A DNA stretch of 64,000 bases from Aurelia coerulea (lineage: Eukaryota; Cnidaria; Scyphozoa; Semaeostomeae; Ulmaridae). The translations under genes and the position numbers were made by a program. Positions 11,131 to 23,361 of this stretch are shown here, in pieces. A model generated the notes under the pieces. It was not told where the DNA came from. It searched no databases and saw only the letters and a program-made list of their open reading frames with translations. The DNA is taken from assembly GCA_039566865.1 (NCBI GenBank), contig CM076956.1, positions 12,101,511-12,165,510 of the forward strand, read 5' to 3'. Within the stretch, counting starts at the first letter, position 1, and every line of letters begins with the position of its first letter.

Positions 11131-11647
11131 CCGGGTGAGTCAAAAAGTTAACACAATTGGCAGGCTGTGGAATAGAGAGTATGCGACCAATATTCAAAAC
11201 TGAAATGTTAATCTATCAGTCAAAGGCTAACTTAGATGTGAAAATTTTGTTTGGTAGAATCATCCATCTGTTAGACCCAGAAATTAGGAAAATGCTGATG
11301 AGGGATTTGTATAGCAATGAGAATTCCATGCTTCATTCTGGTCCATGATTTATATGCCATTTAAATTTAAATTTAGCGCAATTGTCAGTTTCAGAAATAG
11401 GATTTAAATTTCAGTGGCAAGTAAATCATGGACCAGAATAGAACGTGGAATTCTCGTTCCCATACAAACCTCTTGCCAGCATTTTCCTCATTTCTGTCTC
11501 TACAAAATGAGTGATTTTACCAAACAAACTTTTACATCTAAGTTAGTCTTTAAATGATAGATTGATTAACATCTCAGTTTTGAATATCAGCTGCGTACTT
11601 TTTATTCCACAGCCCTCCAAACGTGATACCTTTTTTTAATCACCCGG
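11131..11647. mobile_element. Foldback MITE with CCGGGTGAGT-type ends and TA duplication
   Basis: TA then CCGGGTGAGTCAAAAAG on the left and a diverged complement ending in CACCCGG then TA on the right. The arms are inverted along most of the length; for example ATCATGGACCAGAAT near 11427 mirrors ATTCTGGTCCATGAT near 11335. A partial relative is at 44445-44600. It belongs to the broad group of elements here with CCGGGTG or CAGGGTG ends. Confidence 0.75.
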
Positions 11648-12892
11648 TAGAAAACTCTGAACTGGAATTAAGATTTTTTTATGATACATCGAGTCTTCCT
11701 TTTTTATCGTTTCACTCTGATATATCTAGTGGCACCTCTACTCGTTTGAAATTTGAGTAAAAGTCACCAAAACTGGTGGTTATATCTCTTGTCGTTTTAG
11801 CGTAGTGCAGCAAAGTAGCGGGGCAAAAACGGCCCCCAGTACAAATAGGATAAACGTCCCTTCCAAAGGACAAAGGAGATTCGAGAATGGAAAATGATTT
11901 GTTACCTATGCCTGCGATAGTGGGCAGCTGTTGCGTGTCAAAAGCATTAAATATTTCAAAAGATTTCAACCTCGAAATGTTTTATCTAAAAATCTAACGG
12001 AAATTTTTCGAGATAGTTTCCTTGTCACTGGTTACCAGAAACTTCACTTTAAATTGACAGCCAAAGCAGCTAAAATCTCAGACAGGTCGCTAATGCAAAC
12101 AACGAATAAACTGCTTTCAAAGCTGCACAATATTGCGTTCGTAGCCTTGGTGAGCAAGGGTGAAAACAGATATATCAGGTCTCCGATAAGAAAAGGTGAC
12201 CAACAGCTTTGACAAATGAATTGCTAACTTCTGAAAACACTTCATCAAAGCATAAGCATCGCGAAAGATATATTTTTAGCCCCAATTTTTTATCAATTGT
12301 CTTTAAATGCCACGAGAGACGGTAATCAAATCCCTTTGTATTCCTTGTTCTGAGAAAATACATAAAGGTAACAATTCCTATCAATGATCCCACAGACATT
12401 TATATTCTTGGGTTGCTGTAAAATCAGCAAATCAGCAGAGCATTGAAGCAAACCAACCACACAGTGTATCAGGTATAGTAATTTGCACTCATTGACCAAT
12501 CATGAATTTAGAAGTTCTGCATTATGAATTAAACAGTGTTTCTATTCAATTCGTTTTTTTTACAGTATCTTGCCTTAAAGAGAACCAACCACTGTTTTCA
12601 GTTTCAGGTCCAGTTTAAGATTACCTACATAATCTTTCAAAATTACCCTTCGACTCTATCTTTCTATGCTCGCTTCTTTTTCTATCTTTAAACCTGATCA
12701 AGAGTTATGCTCGAAACTTCGTTTGAATCTTAGTTCTTTGTACGATGTCGAATTTTAAAATTAATTGATGATCATGAGAAAATACACCTTGTTATGCGAA
12801 AATACACCGAGGACCAAATGATGCGTGCTTGGCTGAAACTAAATCATTGGCTGTCAATTCAGGTGCATTGTACATAGCGATTATGTGATCCC
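11648..12892. other. Intergenic stretch with a fragment of the TTAACCCTA MITE family
   Basis: Around 11735-11850 the sequence (CCCAGTACAAATAGGAT, TTAGCGTAGTGCAGCAAAG and neighbours) matches an end region of the element at 54575-55446. The rest is AT-rich with no recognised gene; overlapping short ORFs at 11712-12399 show no conserved domain. Confidence 0.45.
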
Positions 12893-12916
12893 TTTCACAC
12901 AGGATCGACCCCAAAC

Positions 12917-13230
12917 GGGATCGATCCCAAACTGGTACGGATCGGCCTTGCGTTTACGCGGAATCGATCGCTAGGACTGCTATTCGCGTTGATTTGTGTT
13001 TGCTAGGAAAGCGTTCCAGTTTGGGATCGATCCAGTTTCGTATAAACGGGTGTAAATTACGGGATCGATCCCAAACTGGTACGGATCGGCCTTGCGTTTA
13101 CATGGGATCGATCTGCTATCCGTGCTAATTTTGGTTCGCTAGGAAAGCGTTCCAGCTTGGGATCGATCCAGTCTCGTGTAAACGGGTGCAAATTACGGGA
13201 TCGATCCCAAAATGGTACGGATAGTAAGTG
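12917..13230. repeat. Tandem repeat of about 140 bp built on GGGATCGATCCC
   Basis: Units start at 12917, 13061 and 13197 (spacing 144 and 136). Each holds the perfect palindrome GGGATCGATCCC and the words GGTACGGATCGG, GCTAGGAAAGCGTTCCAG and GTAAACGGG. Related GATCGATCCC words with a GTAAACG border occur near 13440-13480, so the array may be part of a larger inverted element (about 12893-13490). Confidence 0.8.
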
Positions 13231-13619
13231 ACGCTAATTCCATTATTTTTCAGCCTTTGTTTGGCTTTAGGAATTCATTTGTTTTTTGCATTCTTTTGTT
13301 TTTAGACCAAGAGGTGAAAACAAAGTGCATAGTTCTCATTGTTTTTCATGGATGAAAATCAATGCAGATTAGGTTGCGTCAGATCCTGTGTAAGGCAAGA
13401 TATTTTGGGATCAATACCGTGTAAACGCATGCAAAATTTGATGATCGATCCCATTTTGCTCGTGTAAACGGGTCTAAAACCTTAAATCAGAACAATAGAT
13501 ATGAAATTTATTCTTCAGTGTTCTTCTGTTGTACGAAAGTCAACCTTGCAGGTTTAATGAAGAAAATTTTGCAACGAAGTTTAAACAAACATTTAAAACT
13601 AACATCCACTGTATTTGAA

Positions 13620-15240
13620 TATATTATACCAGTTGAACAGTCTGCTGCAAGTTAAAGACAATCAATGCACAACAATGCCCTGAGATAAATCATTAACATA
13701 TCTTTTGCGATAAATAAAGCTATCTTTTCAAGTCTGAACATGACTTAGGACCACAGCAGACAACCAACATCCTATGTATTTGCGTACTATTCAAAGAGTT
13801 GAACATGTCTACTGTTAGCTAAACACTTAACACAGAGCAACGCCCTTCATCAATCTATCTTTTGCAAAAGACCAAACTATCTTCTTAAGCCTGATCCCTT
13901 GTAGACCACAACAGACAACTAAAATCTTCTGCATTCGCTGTATTTGCATACCATTCAAGCAGTTGAACATGTCTACTGTATGCTAAGCACTCAATAAAGA
14001 GCAATGCAATTGGGATAAAATCATCAACATATCTTTTGCGATAGACCAAACTATCTTTTCAAGCCTGATCCCTTGTAGACCAAACCAGACAACTAAAATG
14101 TTCTGTATTCGCTGTATTTGCATACCATTCAAAGGAGTTGAACATGTCTACTGCAGGCTAAACACTCAATACAGAGCAATGCAATTCCCTAGGATAAAAT
14201 CATCAACATATCTTTTGCGATAGACCAAACTATCTTTTTAAGCCTGATCCCTTGTAGACCAAACCAGACAACTAAAATGTTCTGTATTCTCTGTATTTGC
14301 ATACCATTCAAAGAAGAATTGAACATGTCAACTGTAGGCTAAACACTCAATACAGAGCAATGCAATTCCCTGGGATATAATCGTCAACATATCTTTTGTG
14401 ATAGACCAAACTATATTTCTAAGCCTAATCCCTTGTAGACCAAACCAGACAACTAAAATGTTCTGTGTTCTCTGTATTTGCATACCATTCAAAGAGTTGA
14501 ACATGTCTACTGTTAAGCTAAACACTTAGTACAGAGCAATGCCCTGGGATGAAATCATCAATCTATCTTTTGCGATAGACCAAACTAGGTTTTCAAGCCT
14601 GATCCTGACTTCCTTGTAGACCACAACAGAGAACTAAAATCCTGTGTATTCTCTTTATTTGTGTACATTCAAACAGCTGGCCTTGCCTGGTTCAATTTGA
14701 AAACATAAGAATGACGCAAGATAGAATCATCTAGGTACATACATTTCGTGATATACAAAGCACTCTCTTCAAGCCTGATCTCAACCTATTATGGACCACA
14801 GCAGACAACCAACACCCTCTGTACTTTCGTACATCCAAGGAGTTTTAAAAATCTGCTTCAATTTAATAACACTCAATACTGAACAATGCCCCGAGATAAA
14901 TCGCCTGCATATCTTTGGCAAATTTTCGCCAGTGATAACATGAAGCTGATAGCTCTAATTCTCTTTTCAAGTCAAGTGATAAGTCTCTTTTCAAGCCTGA
15001 TCCCAATTTCCTTGTAGACCACAGCATACAACCAATATCCCCTGTATTTGCGTAAATTTAAGCAGTTCTACATGTCTGCTTTAAGTAAAAATACTTAATA
15101 TGCAACGATGTCCTCAGATAAAATCATCCACATACCTTTAGGAAATTTTTTGCCAGTGAGAACGCGAAACTGATAGCAATATCTCTCTTGATCTTGGCTT
15201 CCTTGTACACCGCAACAGACCACCAGACCTCAAACTCTCT
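13620..15240. repeat. Satellite-like tandem array, about 178-bp unit
   Basis: A unit containing GTTGAACATGTCTACTG, AACACTCAATACAGAGCAAT, CATCAACATATCTTTTGCGA and CCTTGTAGACCA recurs at 13798, 13962, 14137, 14318 and 14496 (spacings 164, 175, 181, 178), with more diverged units to about 15240. No coding is apparent. It lies 23 kb from the nearest gene. Confidence 0.85.
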
Positions 15241-16591
15241 GCACTCTTTTAAATACACCTCAGCGATGAATTATGTATTTATAGTTCTTGCTCGTGACCT
15301 CACAATGAACATCTGGAGAAAGTAAACAATGAAAGAAGCATTCATCCACAAAAGAATTTTGTCTTAAAAGGAGATACCAGTTATTTCACCTGAAGCCTAT
15401 TAGTAGCTCAGATCACAAGTTCGGATAAACATTTCACAAAAGATCACATGCGCATATTCGCAAAGAAATGTACTGCTAAAGCGCTTAATACGGCAGTGTA
15501 TGTCTATGTTTTAATTAACACGATGCCTAGCATGTTATGCAGAGAGCGAATGCGAGGAAATACAGTCGACGGCGGTTCTTATGTTAGCACGCGTTCGGGA
15601 GACGTTTCTCTTCGTTTTAGCTGGTAGATTAAGCCGTTGGTGCTGGTGAATCCCTTAAATCACAGATTATAGCATATCGGATACGGAAATTTGCTGTGAA
15701 AAAACAACGTTTGAAAGATTCGACTTTGCTTTGCAAGCAGATATTGCGCGGTTAAGAAGAGCGCTTATATTACTCTCTCACAGGCAGTGATTTCGCGATA
15801 GCTACGTATTTATAATGCTTCGAAAGAAATGTTTTCCAATTATTATTATCATCATGGGACTTGTTATTCAAATGACATTACTAGGAAGCAGGAAGTTGTT
15901 ACAAGAAGCATAGGTTCCAAATCTTTAAGAATAGTTTGAAATAAAAAAAACATATCTTGCTTAAGATGTAGATATTTTACGCTAGCTACGGCCCTGCCCT
16001 GACCTGACAATGCTTGAAAGTAATATTTTACGACGGTCCTTGTGGAATGCTTTAAAATGGCCTAAAAATCAGTGAATTTGCACTAGCTACGGCCTTACAA
16101 TGCTCCAAAAGCGAGATTTTGCGACAGTGCTCGGAATGCTGAATGCTGGAATATTGATTGCTGAATCTTCATATTTCGAATAGCTCGAACCAAACTTAAC
16201 TTGAACCAAAATGTTGAGACGGATAGGCGCACAAAAACGACACATTTTTGCCACCACAAGTCGAAAATGGCAGAATTTCACAAAGGAACCCTAATGGGAC
16301 TTTAACAGGCAGAATTTGAAAACAGCGTGGTGTGACTTTCGAAACGATGCCAATTGATTCTTTCAGACCTAGTTAAATTTCTTTGTCGTCAAAATCCAAC
16401 CTCCTTGTCATACAAATCCCATAGAGATGGATACTGTCGAATTTTCCTATTATTTCAAACTGTGTCGGTATTGTTTGACCCATAGCTAAAAAACAGTCAA
16501 AATGTGCTGGAATTATGTGGAAGTAGTGTAAAAAGCATCATATACAGGAAATTGCCGAGAAAGAAGCTACAGTGACATTGAAACATTATAC
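15241..16591. other. Intergenic stretch, short repeat fragments only
   Basis: Two near-copies of GCTAGCTACGGCC occur at about 15980 and 16084, and a fragment near 16310-16390 (CGAAACGATGCC..ATTGATTCTTTC) resembles 22190-22225. No gene recognised. Confidence 0.4.
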
Positions 16592-16593
16592 CG

Positions 16594-17815
16594 GGTGTCC
16601 CAAAAATACTACCGTTTAAAAAATCAACGAAATTAAATTATCAAACCTGTCATAAAATCTCCCGTTTTATCTCTTTCATCAATGCTCAGAAAAGATCAAT
16701 TTTAGCTTTTCTTACTTGCAGGGTATGAAATGAAATTTAAAACATCTTATTTTGAGTTATCGTAAATCTTGCCCAAGAACCATTCTGCTGGGATTTTTAC
16801 TATCCTTCAAGTCTACACCGACAGTTTGTGTTTCTTTCTAACATTCATGACCAAGCAAAAGGCTTCACATACAAAGAGAAATAACAATTATTATAGGCTA
16901 GAAAATGAGTAGCTAAATTAGAGCTAATTAAGGCCTATTTACAATATACATAATTTACAATAAAACTATTAATATATATTACAGGACAAATCTGAGTTAA
17001 AATCTATCATGTTAGAAAACCAACTTTCGGAATATATACTTTGCAAAGCCTACAGTTGCATTTTCCACCATTCCAGCATCTAATTCGTTTTTTGAAGATA
17101 GGAAGGCTGTTTGATTGTTTTATTTCTCTCGGTAAATGCTGCCACAGTCTATTTCCAAGGTAAGTAATGGACTCAACTCCAAAGGACGTAGTTCGTACTT
17201 TTGGCAATTGAGCGTCATAATATAATAATATAAATGATTTATTTACAGTTGGCAGCAGGAGAAAGTAGCTAACTACAGCTAACATCACCATGCCTATGAC
17301 AGTACGTAATATTTCGTTGCATGAAAATATCCTTCATGAATGTTGGATTCAGACCGCCTTTTGTTTCGTCAATTTCAGTTATGAGCAACTGTAGGTTCCT
17401 TACATGGATTGGCACCGATTCAGATTGCTCCAAGAGAAAACCAAAATCATTCTCGTAATCTTTTTATGCAGTGCGTAGTGCACTTTCCTGTACATGATTT
17501 ATTCTATGATTCAAAGCTCTATCATAGAACATCCAAACAAGGGGACAGTAGCTGAAATGAGAAAAAACGAACGTCCTCATTAACTGCTGCAGTTTTTCAG
17601 TGTCCATGTATCGTGATATTCGAACAAGAAATTAACCTGGTAATCATCAATGATTTTTACAGTATGCTTCAAAACCAGGCAGCCCTAAAAAGAGCTAAAT
17701 TGGCTAATTTTAAAACCCGGTTAGCTAATATGTGGGAAAATGATTTGGTCTTTCATCTACTTGCCAAAAAAAGGAATTTCAAGATCAGCTCTGTAATCAA
17801 ATTTTGGTGATTTAT
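16594..17815. mobile_element. CCGGGTGTCCC-ended element interrupted by a LINE fragment
   Basis: TA then CCGGGTGTCCCAAAAATA starts at 16594. Bases 17626-17815 align in reverse with the middle of the 46225-46825 element (shared words AAAACCAGGCAGCCCT and AAAAGGAATT). Between them lies LINE-derived coding sequence on the minus strand. The far end is not clear, so the right limit is approximate. Confidence 0.5.
17007..17625 (-). pseudogene. Non-LTR retrotransposon (LINE) reverse transcriptase, C-terminal fragment
   Basis: The minus-strand translation shows the typical tail of a CR1/Jockey-group ORF2. An upstream stretch contains FSYCPLVWMF, RALNHRINHVQESALRTA and VPIHVRNLQLL; the terminal open frame (17007-17225) contains LPKVRTTSFGVESITYLG, RLWQHLPREIK and the cysteine tail CNCRLCKVY. 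At least one in-frame stop follows the ALRTA segment, and a frame change near 17290 separates the two parts, so it is dead. Only the distal thumb and C-terminal region remains; the endonuclease and catalytic YxDD parts are absent. Clade assignment is tentative. Confidence 0.82.
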
Positions 17816-18038
17816 CAAACAGGAGTGCCGTTTGAGAACACTTAGTATGTTTTTTCTTCAATTTTTCATGAAAATGAAAGAAATCAGCTTCTTTTTAATC
17901 AACGCGTATATGAAATTAACGATAAACAAAATACGCGTGATTTAAAGTAGCGCGAATTTCAAAAGTTCGCCTTATTTTCACGCAGCTTTACTTCTTCTAT
18001 AATAAAGCATACGAAACTTTAATTAGAATAACACTATA

Positions 18039-19014
18039 CAGGGTGTCCCAAAAAAAGTGTCCGACATTTAAATTTGAATAAATCGGAAAATATTTGATTT
18101 ATATTAACCGTTCTAGTATCATTTCAGAACGGAGATATGTAATTTTCTTTTGAGTCTACTGCAGTTCAAATTTGACAAATACTAAGAAACCAGGGGGTTC
18201 TCAAAGTTATGACAAATTTTTGCATGTTTTCTGCACCTTTGCTCTACCGTTATCTAACTTTACAATGATATTTACTGTTGGAAAACCAAAGTAGCCCTTT
18301 TCTTAGTGGAAAAGAAAGCTTCAAGTTTCATTCTTTGAAGATGAGTAACTCGAATTAGCAGAAATCTAACTGCTACCACTGGTAAGGAGGTATGTTATCC
18401 CAGGTAACGCAGCAATGCGTTATGTCAAGATTGACATTGAAATGTACAGAGTTGGAGAAACAAAGATCATTGCCTGGTTTCGAAAGAATGATTGACCAAA
18501 TTTGAAAATGCCACCAAAGAAAGTACCTAACTGTTCGAGATGCATTTAATTTCAAAGCGGAAAACTTGTACAACGGACCAAAACTTGACAAAGTTGACAT
18601 GTTCACTACCAATGGGCTAGAACGACTGCATTGTTCATAACTAAGTTTTAAATGTCTCCCCGTCTTGCAACATCTAATATTTGGAAATTTTTCAAGTTTG
18701 TGAAATACATTCTCAGGTTTCTAAAAGTATTTTTTTTTAATTGTGTTTTCTGGGCTATCTGGACAAGTCTATTTAGAAATTAGAATAACATTGGAGAATA
18801 GTAAAGGGTAAAGTGAAGGGTAAAAAAACATTTAAAATTGGCATCAATTTTAAGGAACCACTGGTTTCCTAAAAATTCCAAAATATAAACAGTAATAGAC
18901 TCAACAGAAAATTATATGTTTCAGCTTTCAAAAAATGTCCAAATAGTTCTTATACATCAAACAGTCTCGGACATATTCAAATTTAAAAGTCGGACACTTT
19001 TTTGGGACACCCTG
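18039..19014. mobile_element. Foldback MITE with CAGGGTGTCCCAAAAA ends and TA duplication
   Basis: CAGGGTGTCCCAAAAAAAGT begins at 18039 and its complement ends at 19014, with TA directly outside both. Inverted similarity extends well over 100 bp inside (GTGTCCGAC, then TTAAATTTGAAT). No transposase ORF. The TA duplication is consistent with a Tc1/mariner-type transposase acting in trans. Confidence 0.8.
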
Positions 19015-19414
19015 TATAAGTGCATAAATGTCGCGAAATGTTAACAGTATGGCGTGGGACGGAAACCTTTTTCGTTCTATAATCTGTATTGATAATATTC
19101 ATCGGGTGGCTGCATTCTACAGAATTTAAAGCAGCACGTTTTTATCAACGTAAATGACGAATGCTTGATGTCAATGATTTGACTAGCCACTGAATGTTTT
19201 TCTTTCTGATAATGTAATAGAATGCTGGACAATGGTATAAAATACAGATGTCTTAGTGAATTTCATTAGTGAGATGATTTATGTGCAACCATTTGTGTAG
19301 TCTATGTTGTGCAAAAGACTTGCGGACACAGCAGGCTATTTCTGCCGACTGCAACAGCACACACCTTTATTTAGAAACAAAATGACATTGAAAATGATCA
19401 TCTCAGCATAATCT

Positions 19415-20240
19415 ACAGGGTGTCCCAAAAAAATTGTGCCCCGTTTGCCTGAAGATGGCAACAAAACGGCAAAAGATTCTTGCAAAAATTTTGCATGATG
19501 TTGCTCTTCAGATATTCAATTGAAGTTAGCTACAATTCCCGTAAAAATCCATTGAAGAATGATGGAGCTATGACCTTCAGGAGACAACATTTGCCTGATG
19601 ACTTACTATTGTCTTACTATTTTGCAGCCATAAATAGCAGCATGGTTGAAATGAAACAGCAGCCTCCAATGTCATAGCTCTCGTAAAATTCTGATAATCA
19701 TCAGAGAGTTTTCAACTATTTCTTACCTCACAGAAACGATTTCTTACCTCATATGAAGCTATTTATAACCCCGGGGGGGGGGGTACTTAGTATATTTGTC
19801 CGACGGGGATGTGCCGTTTTTAAGGGTATCGTTTTCACCAATTTTTTCTAGCACAGGGTATCAAAATAAGGCAATTTTTCTAGAGCAGGTTGTCAAAACA
19901 TGTCAAAGGGGAATATTTTGCTAGATCGGGTCGTTTTTCGGTCAAATTTCATGTTTTTGAGTATACTTTTCACCAATTTTTTCTAGAACAGGTTATCATT
20001 TTGAGCGAAAAATTCTGGAGCAGGGTAAAAAAAATTTTTTTCGTGGGCACACCCCCGTACAAATTTAAGTCAAGTACCCCCCCCCCCCCCCGGGTTTATA
20101 ACTGAAGAATAGTAAGACAAAATGGCCGACCGCTGGTCTCTGTCATCAGGAAAATTTGGTCTTCTGAAGGTCATAGCTCCATCCTTATTCAATGGATTTT
20201 TACGGGGATGTTAGCAAACTTTATTTGTATTTCTTTTGAA
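19415..20240. mobile_element. CAGGGTGTCCC-ended foldback element with nested hAT-like MITE
   Basis: A CAGGGTGTCCCAAAAAAATT end at 19415 is followed by arms that mirror each other: GGAGCTATGACCTTCAGGAG near 19563 and CTTCTGAAGGTCATAGCTCC near 20163. The same unit lies at 63180-63663 without the nested insertion. The right outer terminus is not clearly preserved. Confidence 0.65.
19770..20094. mobile_element. MITE with CCCGGGGGGGGG ends and 8-bp target duplication
   Basis: The element starts CCCGGGGGGGGGGGTACTTA and ends with the complement (C run, then CGGG at 20094). TTTATAAC is repeated immediately outside (19762-19769, 20095-20102). An 8-bp duplication is the hAT-superfamily signature. It is inserted into the 19415-20240 element, and the related copy near 63.5 kb lacks it. 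Confidence 0.85.
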
Positions 20241-20671
20241 ATCGGATCTGGTTATCAGGCTAATAAGGGAGGTCTTTAACAACTCATGGTTTTAGCAATG
20301 GTGCAGTTTGGAAAAGGCTGATACGTCATTTTGGATGCATGCAGCACGTGGGTGGAAAACGTACTAGGCGTCAGCACAAGGTGACAACCATTAACATATT
20401 TACCAATACCTCAAACTCGTTACAATTCGTTATTCATTCGCTATGAAAGGTGTTATGGTGATATAAAGTTTGGAATTAAACATTGACGTACATCTACAAT
20501 GAATACTGGTATGATTATTTTAAATCATTCGGCATAACCTGACACGGTGAAATAATATTTGTCACGAGTGGGCAACCACAAATGGAAATTCATTTTTCAT
20601 TTGAAAACAATTTCATTTCATTTTAAAATATTTATACAGGTTTCATATAATATGTTTTTCAAACCGACCTG

Positions 20672-21490
20672 TTTAACCCTAATCTTACCAGGCGGGGGGA
20701 GGGGTGTTTTCCAGCCCCTCTATAAATAGCTGTAGACTAATGGGAACTTGGCAAGGGCGTAGTACTAACCATTCTTAGCCAATTTTTGTAGTTTTGGGCG
20801 TGGCCACCTAATCAGATGATGTCACTATGACGTCATAATGCTGAAAAATGTCAAAATATATGCTTTTCCGGCTAACTTGTTCTTAAACGGAATGAAAATA
20901 ATGTGAATCACTTTTTCCCTTCTTATTTGACGTATTATTCATTTTCAATTCAAAGCAATACATGGAGGTGTTTTTAGATAGTTATTTTGGAGGAAAATGA
21001 CAAAAATTGATGACGTCATAACTACAACCTGCGTTTTTCCACCAAAAATTGATAATAAATGGCTCAAAATGCTTTAAAGGTGTTGCATAACGCAATTATG
21101 TGCATTTTTGATAACATCTGTTGGAAAAGGCTTCAAAATTTGCCAAGATGACCATAAATGGCGGCCTCAATGACGTCATCATTCGTCGGTAAATTCCACT
21201 GTTATTGATAACAATAGAAAGCCATTTGTTTGCTGATTCTTTCAAAAGTATCAACGTTTGAAACTATTTCTGAGGATAAAAATATCAAAAACATTAACTT
21301 TTTCAATACCTTCTCCCAAAAATGGTAGGGTCAGCTGTCACGTGACACCCATTGTTCAAACATTTCATGGTCAAAATGTAGCTAATAGATAATTAGTAAT
21401 TGTCAGAGAGTTAGAGGGTCATAGCTTTTGACATCAAAGAATGCTCTGCAAAAAACTTACAGTACAAGGGGGGGGGGGGGGTGGAAAATG
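20672..21490. mobile_element. MITE of the TTAACCCTAAT family, copy 1
   Basis: It starts TTAACCCTAATCTTACC followed by a G-rich tract and ends near a 14-base G run (about 21470). The interior shares long similarity with 26611-27487, including TGACGTCA-containing segments, a sentence-like stretch around GCTAATAGATAATTAGTAA, and ATGGCGGCC. The right terminal CCCTAA motif is lost. Confidence 0.65.
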
Positions 21491-22255
21491 AAAAATGGCA
21501 ACTACAAAGGCCAGCCAAGAGATGGCACGTGTAAGGCATGATAGCTAAATAGGAGCCTTTAACTTGAAAAATTATGAAAAGAAAGCTTCCTCAAAAGGAC
21601 AATCACGTGATCTGAAAAGGGTGTGAACAACGCTAGTTGAATCAGTTTATTCGAGAGTCTATTGGCTCCTGAAAGGGATAGTTGTCCATTGGGACCCTGT
21701 CGTTGCATACTCAGTTGCAACTTTCATCTGAGTCTCAAAATGGCGCCTTTTTATACACAAATAGAATCCCATTTTTTTAGGAGCCAATCAGCAGTATGAC
21801 AGACAGAGCTGACAGTACTCCTTCGAAAGAAGACAATTCCGAAAAACATGGAGCCACAACAACCGTGTCCCTATGGCTCTTATGTCTATGGCGAAGAATC
21901 ACTCTTTGCAAACAAGTTATTTTTGACTTTCTATTCCTCCACGCTGATAAATGAAAGTTGATAAACGGAGTTAACAGTAGCTTAGCTAGGGCACTGGGAC
22001 AATCTAAGAATGCTTTCACTTCACACGATACCGGCACAAAATGAAAACAGTCAAAAATGTGATCGATAGGTCCTCCCGCTCCCAAAAACGGATTTCGAAA
22101 ACGGTAGATTTTGAAAACGGAACTCTAAGGAATTTTGAAAACGGCATCGTGTGTGAACGTCAAAAGAAAGATTAAATTCAAACGTTTCTCGACGCTTTAA
22201 AAACGATGCCGATTGATTCTTAAGGCGTAGATACATTTCTTTGGCACCAAATTCT
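21491..22255. other. Intergenic stretch with a short hairpin
   Basis: TTGGCTCCT..AAA near 21663 is mirrored by TTTTTTAGGAGCCAA near 21788, suggesting a 125-bp hairpin element. Bases 22080-22230 hold a TTCGAAAACGG-rich segment related to 16310-16390. Overlapping ORFs of about 100 and 61 codons show no known domain. Confidence 0.4.
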
Positions 22256-22367
22256 TAAAGGGCGTACAAAGACCAGCAGCCTTTGCCATCGTTTGTTTTT
22301 GTTTTTGTGAATTCAGAACAAGTCGCTGATTTCGCGAAAAGCATGCTGGTCTTTGTACTCCCTTAAG
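22256..22367. mobile_element. 112-bp hairpin MITE (AAGGGCGTACAAAGACCAGC)
   Basis: AAAGGGCGTACAAAGACCAGC is mirrored by GCTGGTCTTTGTACTCCCTT at the other end, so the whole element is one hairpin. Flanking bases are TTA-rich; TTAA may be the target but is not certain. Confidence 0.7.
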
Positions 22368-22911
22368 GAGATTGCAGAGACTCTCGTAACGTCAAATTTC
22401 CGGCCGTTTTCAAATCAACCCAGTGCTGTTGAACGTAATCTAGGCATAACCTGACGTCCAAACTTGTTCAAACGAGTCAAACTTGATTTTCTCGATTGAT
22501 TAAAACAAAAGGAACATATCTAGCGCATTTCATCTAATCAAGCTACATCTCCGTTCCTTTTCGTAGAGTACATACATTTGATTTATCGGAGGATTTCATA
22601 ACCATATCAAGGTGATGCGGGGAAGCTCATAGATAATATCAGCAAATTATTTCTTTACTATCGACTTCTGCCGTCACTGTAAATGGAAAACAAACTTTAT
22701 CTGACAGATAAATCACACACCTGATGATCGAATGAAAGTTATTTGAACGAACAAAACCAAACGACAGGCAGTGGGGGAAAATTACTATATAAAATTGATA
22801 AGTGCCTTTCTTTTTACTTTGATGTTTGCTAAATTTTTTCTGGATTAGGCCAAAATTAAAGGGAATCTAAGTATATATAAGCCCTTGATATATTGGCAAT
22901 AAAGAAACAAT

Positions 22912-23082
22912 AAAATGGATACTATAAGTGTGGATGAAGAACGAACGAGAAATAGACAAAAATTTGATGTTTTTTAGCACTCTGATGATAGTAATGACTT
23001 GAAAGGCCTTAGTGTGCTAAAAAACATCAAATGTTTGTCTATTTCTCGTTTGTTCTTCATCCGCACTTATAGTATCCATTTT
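22912..23082. mobile_element. Hairpin MITE (AAAATGGATACTATAAGTG)
   Basis: The arms AAAATGGATACTATAAGTGT and the mirror ending at 23082 are about 70 bp and near-perfect, enclosing a short loop. The phrase TAAGCCCTTGAT occurs on both sides (22878 and 23082) but 30 bp away on the left, so it is not a simple target duplication. Confidence 0.75.
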
Positions 23083-23117
23083 AAGCCCTTGATCAATATA
23101 GCTACGCGAAGACAGTA

Positions 23118-23245
23118 CGCTATCGCACGTGCCGCACCATATTTGGGTAACTGATCTACGTCAACAGGAAATACTGATATCTGATAGGCTAGATTTTGAT
23201 CGCAAGTGGCTTGAGCCACTTTTATATGCTTACATTCCCTTTAAT
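23118..23245 (+). repeat. Dispersed repeat, inverted relative to 42316-42420
   Basis: CACGTGCCGCACCATATTTG, a segment with CTGATCTACGTCAACA, and AAGTGGCTTGAGCCACTTTT match the reverse complement of 42316-42420. The last word is itself a perfect 16-bp palindrome (AAGTGGCTTGAGCCACTT with a two-base mismatch-free core). No ends defined. Confidence 0.65.
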
Positions 23246-23361
23246 ATTTTTGATATAACAATATCGCTGTTTATGGAGTATCACTTTATTTCTCGACCAA
23301 GGCTTACCGTTTTAAGACATTCATTACAGCCTATAGCTATTTTGCCCCTGCAGTTGCAATA

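Noticed and set aside
12917..15240. CRISPR array
   Set aside because: The units are 140-180 bp tandem repeats with no short repeat/unique spacer structure, in an animal-type genome.
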